Shown here piece after piece: positions 1 through 7,276 of a DNA stretch of 15,524 bases. How positions within the stretch are numbered: position 1 is the first letter of the stretch; every line of letters begins with the position of its first letter. The stretch is from an uncultured Gammaproteobacteria bacterium. Lineage in GTDB: Bacteria; Pseudomonadota; Gammaproteobacteria; GCA-002705445; GCA-002716945. The stretch lies in contig CAJWIW010000017.1 in assembly GCA_913041865.1 (NCBI GenBank), positions 1 to 15,524 of the forward strand, in the 5' to 3' direction. Made by a program: the position numbers and the translations under genes. The notes below the pieces were generated by a model. The model made no database searches. It had not been told where the DNA came from and saw only the letters and a program-made list of their open reading frames with translations.

Positions 1-797
1 CGGACGAGATCCGGATCGGAATAGGCCTCATCAATGATGGCGGCGAGGGCATCGATCCAGCGATCGATATCCTCCTTCGACCACATCTCGCCAGCCTCTG
101 GCGTGAACGGTTCCGGCACGATCCAAGGCTCGTGGCTGAGCCAGAAGGCGTCGATGCCGTAATCGGTAATGCGGCGCTGGACGTCGAGTACGCCGACGCC
201 GGTTTCCTTCAGCAGCGGCTCCATCGACCAGCGCGTCATTTCCATGCGCGGCGCGTCGATATGGGGATGGGAGCGGGACAGTCCGCGCAGCCGTGAGAGC
301 CGGGCGTCCATGTAGTTGTTGGCAAGCACGGAGAGATCGGAGGCTTCATTGATGCCATCGGCCCCCATGGCCGCGACCCAGGCATAGGCTTTCATCACCT
401 GCTGGGCGTTGCCGAAATATTCCCGGATCTTGCCGGCCGCTTCAGGACGATCGTCATCGAAACGGAAGCCATTCCCGTCGTTAATCACGAGCGGTCCCGG
501 CAGAAAGCGGGCAAGTTCCTCCGAGCATCCATAAGCGCCGACGGAAGGGCCGTTGCCGCCCTTCGGCGCGCCGAATGTCTTGTGCAGCATGTACATGCAG
601 GCATCAAAGCCGAGCTCGCGGGCGCTCAGCTTGCCCATCACCCCGTTGAAATTGGCGTGGTCGTAAAAGCAGAGACCGCCGGCCTCATGGACGATCTTCA
701 CCCATTCGCGGATTTCGGGATTGTAGATGCCCATATCGTCCGGATTGCCGATCATCAGCGCGGCGGTGCGATCCGAAACCACGGATTTCAATTCTTT
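1..797 (-). CDS. gcvPB: Glycine dehydrogenase (aminomethyl-transferring) subunit 2, C-terminal part, foreign segment
   Basis: A continuous minus-strand reading frame of about 265 codons runs through the GC-rich segment and off the window edge. It reads VVSDRTAALMIGNP, then DHANFNGVMGK, then MLHKTFGAPKGGNGP, FLPGPLV, and near the end HEPWIVPEPFTPE. The HKTF motif carries the lysine (codon 579-581) that binds pyridoxal phosphate in the P-protein of the glycine cleavage system, which decarboxylates glycine and passes the aminomethyl group to the H-protein. Order and spacing of the motifs match the C-terminal half of GcvPB, the second subunit of the split P-protein. The N-terminal half is missing at the junction and the last residues are beyond the window. 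GC content and codon use differ sharply from all other genes here. The likely source is an alphaproteobacterium, possibly Rhizobiales, which is inference. No start codon is present; the upper limit is the junction zone. Confidence 0.85.
769..797. other. Chimeric junction between GC-rich and AT-rich DNA
   Basis: On the minus strand the AT-rich side encodes IHF-beta up to GERIEIRGFGS, whose last codon is 769-771; the next residues (HRRADD) do not fit IHF. In another frame the same bases read ELKSVVSDRTAAL and fit the glycine dehydrogenase. Bases of about 769-797 can therefore belong to either gene. The crossover lies in this stretch, apparently at a short region of shared or similar sequence. 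Base composition switches across it. An assembly or amplification chimera explains this more simply than a natural recombination, because both genes are broken in mid-domain. Confidence 0.85.
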
Positions 798-924
798 CTC
801 CCGAATATAGTGATTTGGACATTAATGAGAGTATCTTTTTGATTGAATAATCGATGTCAGACGAAGTATAAGATTTAAGCTCATCTGATAACGAAGCTAC
901 AATATCAGATTTATTTATAATCAT
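769..924 (-). pseudogene. ihfB: Integration host factor subunit beta, 5' fragment cut by the junction
   Basis: The first 52 codons match the N-terminal half of IHF-beta (HimD), a DNA-bending protein of the HU/IHF family that works as a heterodimer with IHF-alpha. Visible are the helical N-terminus (MIINKSDIVASL) and the family signature GERIEIRGFGS, at the position where E. coli IhfB has the same ERIEIRGFGS. After this serine the frame passes into foreign DNA, so the beta-arm and C-terminal helix (about 40 residues) are absent. The start ATG at 924 lies 18 bp after the rpsA stop, with a possible AAGGA ribosome-binding site at 937-941. The rpsA-ihfB order is the usual gammaproteobacterial one. 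In the organism the gene is probably intact; the truncation most likely comes from the chimeric join. Confidence 0.88.
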
Positions 925-942
925 TAGCTTAAATTATCCTTA

Positions 943-2259
943 TCAGACATCTTCTAGCTGTTTTATGCCAAGTGAGACTCTCTCCCTATCTGAGTCAACG
1001 GAAAGAATGATTGTCTCTACCTCGTCACCTTTCTTATATTTACGTATTGCTTGCTCTTGATCTTCAGATTTTGATATGTCCGTAATATGAATCAAACCAT
1101 CAATACCACCCTCAAGACCTACAAATATACCGAAATCGGTAATTGATTTTATCTGACTATTTAATTTATCGCCTTTACTATGATTCTGTTCGAATATCTT
1201 CCATGGATTCTCCAGACATTGTTTGAGACTAAGTGACACTCTCCTCTTTTCATCATCTATCTCAATTACTTTTATTTCTAGCTCTTCGCCAATTGAAACA
1301 ATCTTATTTGGATTGATGTTTTTGTTCGTCCAATTAAGCTCAGATGTTCTTATCAAGCCCTCAATGTTGTCTCCAAGGTCTACAAATACACCATATTCGG
1401 CAATATTGGTTACCTTTCCATTATACTTATTGCCTAGTTCCAATGTATCTTTGACTTTATCCCAAGGATCGTCCTGAAGTTGTTTCATACCCAAACTTAC
1501 TCTATTTTTTTCTGGATCGTATTTTAATACCTTCACTTCAATCTCATCACCTATTTTTAGTAATTCGCTTGGATGATTGATTCTCTTCCATGAAATGTCT
1601 GTGATGTGTAACAGACCATCAATCCCACCGAGATCAATAAATGCGCCATAATCAGTTAAGTTTTTTATAAAACCTGAAACGACCTTCCCTTCGGTATACT
1701 TATCAGCAACCTCATCAGGGCTTGAGGTCTGATCCAATAATACTGCTTTTCTAGAGAGGACAATATTATTACGAAGTTTATCCATTTTAATTATTTTGAA
1801 ATCCAGCGTCTTTCCTTCGATATAATCTACCTCTTTGTTAGGTCTAATATCTACAAGTGAACCTGGAAGAAAAGCTTTAACATTCATTAGCTCAACCGTG
1901 AATCCGCCTTTCACCTTTCCACAAACCTTCCCTTGAATGATTTCTTGAGTATTTTGAATCTTCTCTAATTCTGACCATACTTTTGTTCTTTTAGCTTTCT
2001 CTCTTGATAAAATAGTTTCACCATAACCATCCTCAACCATATCAAGAATCACTTCAACGGTATCGCCAATTTTAATCTCAAGTTCGCCGTTAGAATCTAG
2101 AAACTGGTTTTTTGGGATGATTCCTTCTGATTTAAGACCTGCGTTAATTATTATATAGTCGTTTCTAATTTCGACCACTTGAGCGTTAACCATACTTCCT
2201 GGAGTCATATCAATATCTTTGACACTATCTTTAAAAAGTATTTCAAACTCTGACTGCAT
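943..2259 (-). CDS. rpsA: 30S ribosomal protein S1, five-domain form
   Basis: Ribosomal protein S1 binds mRNA leaders on the small subunit and helps start translation. This 438-residue protein aligns with E. coli S1 from the first residues (FEILFKDSVKDIDMTPGS) through five S1/OB-fold repeats at about residues 20-88, 105-172, 190-260, 275-346 and 362-436. Repeats 3 to 5 show the usual YGxFVxL...GLxHxTD...VSLxxKQ pattern. E. coli S1 is 557 residues with six repeats; this one stops right after repeat 5 (SLGIKQLEDV), with two in-frame stops in a row (TGA TAA, 940-945), so repeat 6 is absent rather than frameshifted away. A GAGG ribosome-binding site at 2271-2274 lies 11 nt before the ATG. It follows cmk by 31 bp and is followed by ihfB, as in Pseudomonas and E. 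coli. Confidence 0.96.
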   Translation of the reverse strand: MQSEFEILFKDSVKDIDMTPGSMVNAQVVEIRNDYIIINAGLKSEGIIPKNQFLDSNGELEIKIGDTVEVILDMVEDGYGETILSREKAKRTKVWSELEKIQNTQEIIQGKVCGKVKGGFTVELMNVKAFLPGSLVDIRPNKEVDYIEGKTLDFKIIKMDKLRNNIVLSRKAVLLDQTSSPDEVADKYTEGKVVSGFIKNLTDYGAFIDLGGIDGLLHITDISWKRINHPSELLKIGDEIEVKVLKYDPEKNRVSLGMKQLQDDPWDKVKDTLELGNKYNGKVTNIAEYGVFVDLGDNIEGLIRTSELNWTNKNINPNKIVSIGEELEIKVIEIDDEKRRVSLSLKQCLENPWKIFEQNHSKGDKLNSQIKSITDFGIFVGLEGGIDGLIHITDISKSEDQEQAIRKYKKGDEVETIILSVDSDRERVSLGIKQLEDV

Positions 2260-2290
2260 TAAATTTTAAACCTCAATAAATTAAGAACTA

Positions 2291-2959
2291 TCATATCTTA
2301 TACAATTCAAGGATTTTATCAAGGATTCTATCAATATTTAGATTACTAGAATCTATCTCTACTGATCCATCTGGGGCTACTAGAGGTGATATCTTCCTAT
2401 TCTTATCATTTTTATCTCTTTCAGCTAATTGTGATGTAATTTTTACTAGAGAGGCTTCTTTTCCTGCATCAGTTAGTTGTTTTAGTCTTCTCTTAGCCCG
2501 TATATCTAAATCAGCTATTATGAACAATTTAAAATCTGCATCTGGAAAAACTTTTGTACCCATGTCTCGGCCATTAGCGACTAATCCTGGCTTTTTAACA
2601 CAATTGTGCTGGAGATTCATCAAAAATTTTCTAATTTCAGGTTTTTGAGAAACTATCGAAGCATGAACGCCAATCTCCTCATTATATAAATACCTAGATA
2701 TATCCTTACCTAGATATTTAACTGTAAAATGTTTGTTTTCGTTTGATATAACCTCTAGATTGTTTTCGAGTTTATGAATGAGTACATTAACATCTTCCTC
2801 TAAAGATTCATTTAAACAGATATATGCAACAGACCTGTATAAGATTCCACTATCCAGAAAGTAGTATCCCAATTTTTCTGATAGTTTTTTTGAAATGGAA
2901 GTTTTTCCTGAGCTTGCAAGACCATCAATAGTTATGACACGTGCAGATTTATGATTCAT
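2291..2959 (-). CDS. cmk: Cytidylate kinase (CMP/dCMP kinase)
   Basis: Cmk phosphorylates CMP and dCMP with ATP in the cytoplasm. The sequence has the P-loop GLASSGKT near residue 13, the substrate-binding DSGILYRS near 36, and the strongly conserved GRDMGTKVFPDAD near 130, followed by a lid region (IRAKRRLKQL). The protein is 222 residues if it starts at the ATG at 2957-2959, close to the E. coli length of 227. A GTG at 2971 would add four residues (MRSC). I prefer the ATG because GGAG lies just upstream and because the distance to VITIDG then matches E. coli. The gene overlaps the 3' end of aroA by 11 bp, which suggests translational coupling. The P-loop is GLASSGKT rather than the commoner GPSGAGKG type, but key residues are kept. 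Confidence 0.95.
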   Translation of the reverse strand: MNHKSARVITIDGLASSGKTSISKKLSEKLGYYFLDSGILYRSVAYICLNESLEEDVNVLIHKLENNLEVISNENKHFTVKYLGKDISRYLYNEEIGVHASIVSQKPEIRKFLMNLQHNCVKKPGLVANGRDMGTKVFPDADFKLFIIADLDIRAKRRLKQLTDAGKEASLVKITSQLAERDKNDKNRKISPLVAPDGSVEIDSSNLNIDRILDKILELYKI

Positions 2960-4247
2960 ACAACTCCGCACCGATTTCGATTAGTAAATCTAAAAAGTTA
3001 GGAAATGAGGTAGATATATTTTTTGTATTCAGAATAGTTATTGGTTTTTCCGAAATTAAAGCAGCTATAGAAAACGCCATCGCTACTCTGTGATCACCAC
3101 AACTATCAACTATACCGCCTTTCAACTTCCCACCATGTATCTTAATTGAATCCTGAGTTGACTCCGTTTTAATACCCAGTAAATTTAATCCTTTTTCCAT
3201 TGATTCAATTCTATCTGATTCTTTATATCTCAGCTCTTCAATATTACTGATTTGAGAAATGCCATTACACGCTGCACAAACTATAAAAAGTATCGGTAGC
3301 TCATCAATTAGATCAGATATAATTTCGCCATTTATATTGACTGATTCTAGTTGACTATATTGAGATGTAATGTCAACGACAGTATCATTAGTCTCAGTCC
3401 TCTTGTTATCTATAGTTATCTTTGCACCTATTTCCTTAAGTACTTTTATAATTCCTATTCTCCTATCATTATAATTTATGTTTTTCATAGTAAGTCTTGA
3501 GTTCTTTTTGATTAGAGCGGCTACAATAAAGAATGCAGCTGATGAAATATCATTAGGAATTTTTATCTCTTTGGGATTTATATCTCCCTGGCCTATGATG
3601 CAAATATTGTTGTCAACTTTTTTGATTGGATAGTCCAAATATGAAAGGAGTCTCTCAGTGTGATCACGCGTAGCTATTTGTTCCTTTATAATAGACTTCC
3701 CTTGAAGACATATAGCAGCAAATATCATGCATGATTTTACTTGTGCACTTGCTAAAGTATTTTCATATTCAAAAGATTTTTTTTCGCTCGACGGATAAAA
3801 TTTAATTGGTGGACTACCATTAAATGTATCTAACTTGCATCCGATTTCGCGTAAGGGTTTACAAATACGTTCCATTGGGCGGTTCATCAATGATTTATCA
3901 CCATAGATTTCTGACGAAAAATCTTGCATGGATAAAAGTCCAGATACTAATCTCATTAAAGTTCCTGAGTTTCCAGCATAAATTTTTTCCTTAGGTTGTG
4001 AGAAGTTCTTATAACTTTTTCCCATGATTATTAAATTTGCATCTTCCTCTTTAATTGTAGCGCCAAGTTGCCTCATTACTTCAATCGTAGATAAACAATC
4101 ATCAGCTAATAATGGATTGATTATGCGGATTTTACTTTCATACATTGAAGCAATAATAATTGCACGGTGTGTTATAGATTTATCCGCTGGTATATTCACC
4201 TCAAAATCAAAACTATCAGATCCGTTTATAATAATGTTTTGAGTCAT
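2949..4247 (-). CDS. aroA: 3-phosphoshikimate 1-carboxyvinyltransferase (EPSP synthase)
   Basis: This enzyme joins shikimate-3-phosphate and phosphoenolpyruvate, the sixth step of the shikimate pathway to chorismate. At 432 residues it has the usual length. Recognisable sites are ADKSITHRA at residues 21-29 (phosphate-binding Lys23), AGNSGTLMRL at 91-100 (the PEP-binding loop), SAQVKS at 167-172, RDHTERL at 194-200, the catalytic Asp315 in IDELP, RYKESDRI at 340-347 with Glu343, and GDHRVAM at 384-390. The loop reads GNSGTxMRL, as in Pseudomonas-type enzymes, with glycine at the position where glyphosate-tolerant forms carry alanine. It starts 1 bp after the tyrA stop. In Pseudomonas the two are one fused protein; here they are two genes. 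It overlaps cmk downstream. Confidence 0.97.
   Translation of the reverse strand: MTQNIIINGSDSFDFEVNIPADKSITHRAIIIASMYESKIRIINPLLADDCLSTIEVMRQLGATIKEEDANLIIMGKSYKNFSQPKEKIYAGNSGTLMRLVSGLLSMQDFSSEIYGDKSLMNRPMERICKPLREIGCKLDTFNGSPPIKFYPSSEKKSFEYENTLASAQVKSCMIFAAICLQGKSIIKEQIATRDHTERLLSYLDYPIKKVDNNICIIGQGDINPKEIKIPNDISSAAFFIVAALIKKNSRLTMKNINYNDRRIGIIKVLKEIGAKITIDNKRTETNDTVVDITSQYSQLESVNINGEIISDLIDELPILFIVCAACNGISQISNIEELRYKESDRIESMEKGLNLLGIKTESTQDSIKIHGGKLKGGIVDSCGDHRVAMAFSIAALISEKPITILNTKNISTSFPNFLDLLIEIGAELYES
2964..2967 (-). promoter_or_regulatory. Ribosome-binding site deciding the cmk start
   Basis: On the minus strand GGAG lies 4 nt before the ATG at 2957-2959 and downstream of the alternative GTG at 2969-2971. 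It therefore supports the ATG as the true start. The site lies inside the 3' end of aroA. The spacing is a little short, so confidence is moderate. Confidence 0.5.
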
Positions 4248-4248
4248 T

Positions 4249-5097
4249 TTATTTTTTTAGGGATTTATTTTTTCTTTGTAATAAGTATTTTTTAATACTT
4301 TTCGTATCCCCACCAGATACTATTTTTCTAAATGAATTAAGGTTCTCAGAGAATTTATCAACTGTAGATAATATATTATCTTTATTAGTCGATATGATAT
4401 CAGTCCACATATTGACATCACTCCTTGCCAGTCTGGCTAAATCTCTAAAACCACCACCAGTATATGAATCTAAATTATCAATCATTTTATTTCTTGATAT
4501 GATATCAACTAGTATGAAAGAGAGTATATGAGGCAAGTGACTTGTCATTGATAGTATTTTATCATGGCTTTCGGGTGAGACTGAGAGTGTTTTACAGCCT
4601 AAAGTACACCAAAACCTAATAATCTTTTTTTCAACCTTGTTTGATGACTTGCTCAGTGAGCTTATAAGAACATAAGAGTCCTCAAAAATGTCTACACTCG
4701 AATTTTTAATAGATGATTTCTCTTTACCAGTTAATGGGTGTGAGCCAACAAAAAAGTTTTTAATAGACTTATTTTTTTTAATAATTGAAGATATCTCTTT
4801 TTTTGTACTACCGATATCTGTTATCAGCGAATCACATTTTCTGTATTTTTGGATAATGCCTAATACATTTTTGTAAGATAGCATAGGTACACAAATAATG
4901 ATCAGGTCACTAGAACTTAAATGATTGTATTCAGTGAAATCGAAATCATCAATAATATTATTAATCTTTGCATACTTAAGCGAGGAAAGGTTAATATCAG
5001 TGGCAAATATTTTTATTTTTGAATTTTTTTCTTTAATAGCTTTTGCAATAGAGCCTCCCATCATTCCAAGGCCATAAATATAAATATTATCAAACAT
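4249..5097 (-). CDS. tyrA: Prephenate dehydrogenase
   Basis: TyrA oxidatively decarboxylates prephenate (or arogenate) with NAD(P)+ on the way to tyrosine. The 282-residue protein begins with a Rossmann motif GLGMMGGS at 9-16, then TDIGSTK at 93-99, GSHPLTGKE at 118-125 with the catalytic histidine His120, SHLPH at 186-190 and GGGFRDLARLARSD at 214-227. It has no chorismate-mutase domain (unlike E. coli TyrA) and no obvious C-terminal ACT domain, so no feedback module is visible; the substrate (prephenate or arogenate) cannot be decided from sequence. Its start overlaps the hisC 3' end by 8 bp and its stop lies 1 bp before aroA, so translation is probably coupled. The C-terminus is very rich in lysine. 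Confidence 0.94.
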   Translation of the reverse strand: MFDNIYIYGLGMMGGSIAKAIKEKNSKIKIFATDINLSSLKYAKINNIIDDFDFTEYNHLSSSDLIIICVPMLSYKNVLGIIQKYRKCDSLITDIGSTKKEISSIIKKNKSIKNFFVGSHPLTGKEKSSIKNSSVDIFEDSYVLISSLSKSSNKVEKKIIRFWCTLGCKTLSVSPESHDKILSMTSHLPHILSFILVDIISRNKMIDNLDSYTGGGFRDLARLARSDVNMWTDIISTNKDNILSTVDKFSENLNSFRKIVSGGDTKSIKKYLLQRKNKSLKK

Positions 5098-6202
5098 TTG
5101 TCTTACCTAGGATTTCACTTAGTGAGGTTATGAAAGCTCTACACTCTTTGAGAGTACCGATTGTTAATCTCAAATAGCTCGATAGATTATAATTATCTAG
5201 AGGTCTCAATATAATGCCTGACCTCAAGAGTTGATTAAAAACAGTTCTTGTACTTCTACCGAAATTAATAGTAATGAAATTTGCATAAGAATCTATATAT
5301 TGGAGATCAAGTTTATCTAGTTCTTTTGTTAGGTACTCTCTACACATAACATAATCATTGAGACTATTAATAAGAAATTTTTTATCATCTAGAGATTTAA
5401 TTGCCATCTGCTGTGCAATCTGATTCACATTAAATGGCTGTCTTTTATTGTTTAACTTAGAGACAATCTCTTTACTGGCCAAACCGTAGCCTATTCTGAC
5501 TCCTGCTAAAGCATATATCTTCGAAAAAGATCTAGTGATGATGATATTTTTATATTTCTGAATTAAATCTATACATGATTTATGACCAAGCATACACGCA
5601 TATTCAATATATGCTTCATCTATTACAATAATAATCCTCTTCGATAGTGTAGAAATAAACTTGTCAATTGCCTCGTAACTCAAAAGTGCACCAGTCGGAT
5701 TAGCAGGATTTGCTAGAAAGATTACTCTAGTTTTCTGCGTTATTTTTCTTTTCATATCATCAAGATCAGATGACATAAAATTTTTACTTTTATTGGTTAT
5801 TAACTTTGACTCTCGAATTTTAGCATTCATAAAGTTCGATACAAGCTTATAAACAATAAACGAGTGTTTGCTAAAAACAACCTCTGATTTATCAGATAAA
5901 AATGCTTTTGCTACTAATTCAAGAATTTCACTCGAGCCGTTCCCAATAACAATATTATCTGGTTTTATGAAGCTTTTAGAGATAAACCTTGTAATTTCTT
6001 TTTTTAAATCATCACATCGTCCATCAGGATATCTATTAATATTATCCTTGCTCTTTTCTAATATCTTTAATGCAGATTTTGATGGTCCAAGAGGGTTTTC
6101 ATTAGATGCAAGCTTGATGACTTTTTTAAGATTATATTTTTTCTTAACAAAGTCAATATCTAAGCCAGGCTTATAATTATTTGTAGAAATTTTATTAATC
6201 AT
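5090..6202 (-). CDS. hisC: Histidinol-phosphate / aromatic aminotransferase, HisC family
   Basis: This is a fold-type I PLP aminotransferase of 370 residues, the normal HisC length. It has NENPLGPS at 34-41, NPANPTG at 165-171, DEAY at 195-198, the PLP lysine Lys228 in SFSKIYALAGVRIGYG, and a C-terminal substrate arginine in YLRLTIGT. HisC transaminates histidinol phosphate. Lying between pheA and tyrA, however, it probably also or mainly transaminates phenylpyruvate, 4-hydroxyphenylpyruvate or prephenate, as proposed for the HisC2-type copy at this locus in Pseudomonas. That role is inferred from context. The ATG directly abuts the pheA stop codon, and the 3' end overlaps tyrA by 8 bp. Confidence 0.93.
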   Translation of the reverse strand: MINKISTNNYKPGLDIDFVKKKYNLKKVIKLASNENPLGPSKSALKILEKSKDNINRYPDGRCDDLKKEITRFISKSFIKPDNIVIGNGSSEILELVAKAFLSDKSEVVFSKHSFIVYKLVSNFMNAKIRESKLITNKSKNFMSSDLDDMKRKITQKTRVIFLANPANPTGALLSYEAIDKFISTLSKRIIIVIDEAYIEYACMLGHKSCIDLIQKYKNIIITRSFSKIYALAGVRIGYGLASKEIVSKLNNKRQPFNVNQIAQQMAIKSLDDKKFLINSLNDYVMCREYLTKELDKLDLQYIDSYANFITINFGRSTRTVFNQLLRSGIILRPLDNYNLSSYLRLTIGTLKECRAFITSLSEILGKTNV

Positions 6203-7276
6203 TTATTCATTAGTTGGATATGAACCAAGTACTTTAAAAAACACACTATTTTTACCCATTTGAGTTAGCACTTTATTTACTTTCTCGTCATCTTTATGAC
6301 CTTTTATGTCAATCACAAACATATATTCCCAGTTATTGATTTTAGTAGGTATTGACTCAATCTTGGTCATAGTAATTCTTTTCTCAGCTAGAGGTTTTAG
6401 CAACTTCGATAATGAACCTGATTTATTAGCTATTGAAACTAAAATAGAAGTTTTGTCATTTCCACTCATCAACACATTATTTTTACCAATTACAATGAAA
6501 CGAGTAGTATTATCCTTATAATCATTTATGTTTTTCTTTAGAATTGGGATCTGATAAAACAATGAGCTATATTCGCTAGCTATAGCAGCAGAATTCGTCA
6601 TTTTACTAATCTTTTTTACTGCTGCTGAATTACTTGTTGCATCAATTCTTCTAGCATTAGGAAGATTTTTCTCTAACCATTGATTACACTGGAGGAAAGA
6701 TTGACCATGAGCATAGATTGTTTTTATAGATCTAAATGATTTAGCTTTAGTTAACAAACAATGTTGAACTTTCAAGTTTACCTCACCACAAATAGATAAT
6801 TTTGAAGATATCAGATTATCCAGAGTTTCTTTAATACTTCCTTGTGAAGAGTTCTCTATTGGGACAATCCCATAATGACAATTATTACTATCAACTTCGT
6901 CAAAGATATTATTAATTGATGACTCAAATGAAGTTGTAACTGAGGATCCAAAATATCTAATTAATGCCAAATTACTATATGACATTTCTGGTCCTAAACA
7001 ACCCACCTTTAACTTTGTCTCAAGAGATAGACATGCAGACATGATTTCTCTAAAAATAATGTATAAGTGCTTCTCTGAAAGTGGACCATGATTCAGAGAA
7101 TTAATTTTTCTAAGGATTTGTGCTTCACGTTCGGGCCTAAAAATACTCTCATCACCCAGTTTTTCTTTTTCAACTTTGATGTTCTGAGCTAACTTTGCAC
7201 GATCATTCAATAGCCCTATGAGTTTTTTGTCTATTTTGTCAATTAGCTCTCGAATTTGTGTAAGTTTTTTAGTCAT
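6203..7276 (-). CDS. pheA: Bifunctional chorismate mutase / prephenate dehydratase (P-protein)
   Basis: PheA converts chorismate to prephenate and then to phenylpyruvate, the route to phenylalanine. The 357-residue protein has an AroQ-type chorismate mutase domain (about 1-88; [25 protein letters not shown]), a prephenate dehydratase domain (about 91-270) ending in the catalytic TTRF at 257-260, and an ACT regulatory domain (about 275-350). Two motifs differ from those I know. The GPxGTFS loop reads GPEMSYS (95-101), and the ESRP phenylalanine-binding motif of the ACT domain reads ESIP (307-310). The TTRF motif is intact, so catalysis is likely kept, while feedback inhibition may be altered. 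The start overlaps the gyrA 3' end by 8 bp, which leaves no room for the serC gene usually found between them. Confidence 0.95.
   Translation of the reverse strand: MTKKLTQIRELIDKIDKKLIGLLNDRAKLAQNIKVEKEKLGDESIFRPEREAQILRKINSLNHGPLSEKHLYIIFREIMSACLSLETKLKVGCLGPEMSYSNLALIRYFGSSVTTSFESSINNIFDEVDSNNCHYGIVPIENSSQGSIKETLDNLISSKLSICGEVNLKVQHCLLTKAKSFRSIKTIYAHGQSFLQCNQWLEKNLPNARRIDATSNSAAVKKISKMTNSAAIASEYSSLFYQIPILKKNINDYKDNTTRFIVIGKNNVLMSGNDKTSILVSIANKSGSLSKLLKPLAEKRITMTKIESIPTKINNWEYMFVIDIKGHKDDEKVNKVLTQMGKNSVFFKVLGSYPTNE

Noticed and set aside
582..842. Plus-strand reading frame of 86 residues in the GC-rich segment
   Set aside because: It is the antisense shadow of the gcvPB frame and crosses the junction; it matches no family I recognise.
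685..924. A 79-residue reading frame that looks like an IHF-beta fusion protein with an arginine-rich tail
   Set aside because: The last 27 residues are out-of-frame glycine dehydrogenase DNA. The frame is a product of the chimeric join, not a natural fusion.
2306..2330. Short direct repeat (TCAAGGATT twice) in cmk
   Set aside because: It lies inside coding sequence and encodes the similar peptides RILDKIL; there is no sign of a mobile or regulatory repeat.
2960..2971. GTG at 2971 as the cmk start
   Set aside because: The ATG at 2959 has GGAG just upstream and gives the usual N-terminal length, so the four extra residues are unlikely.
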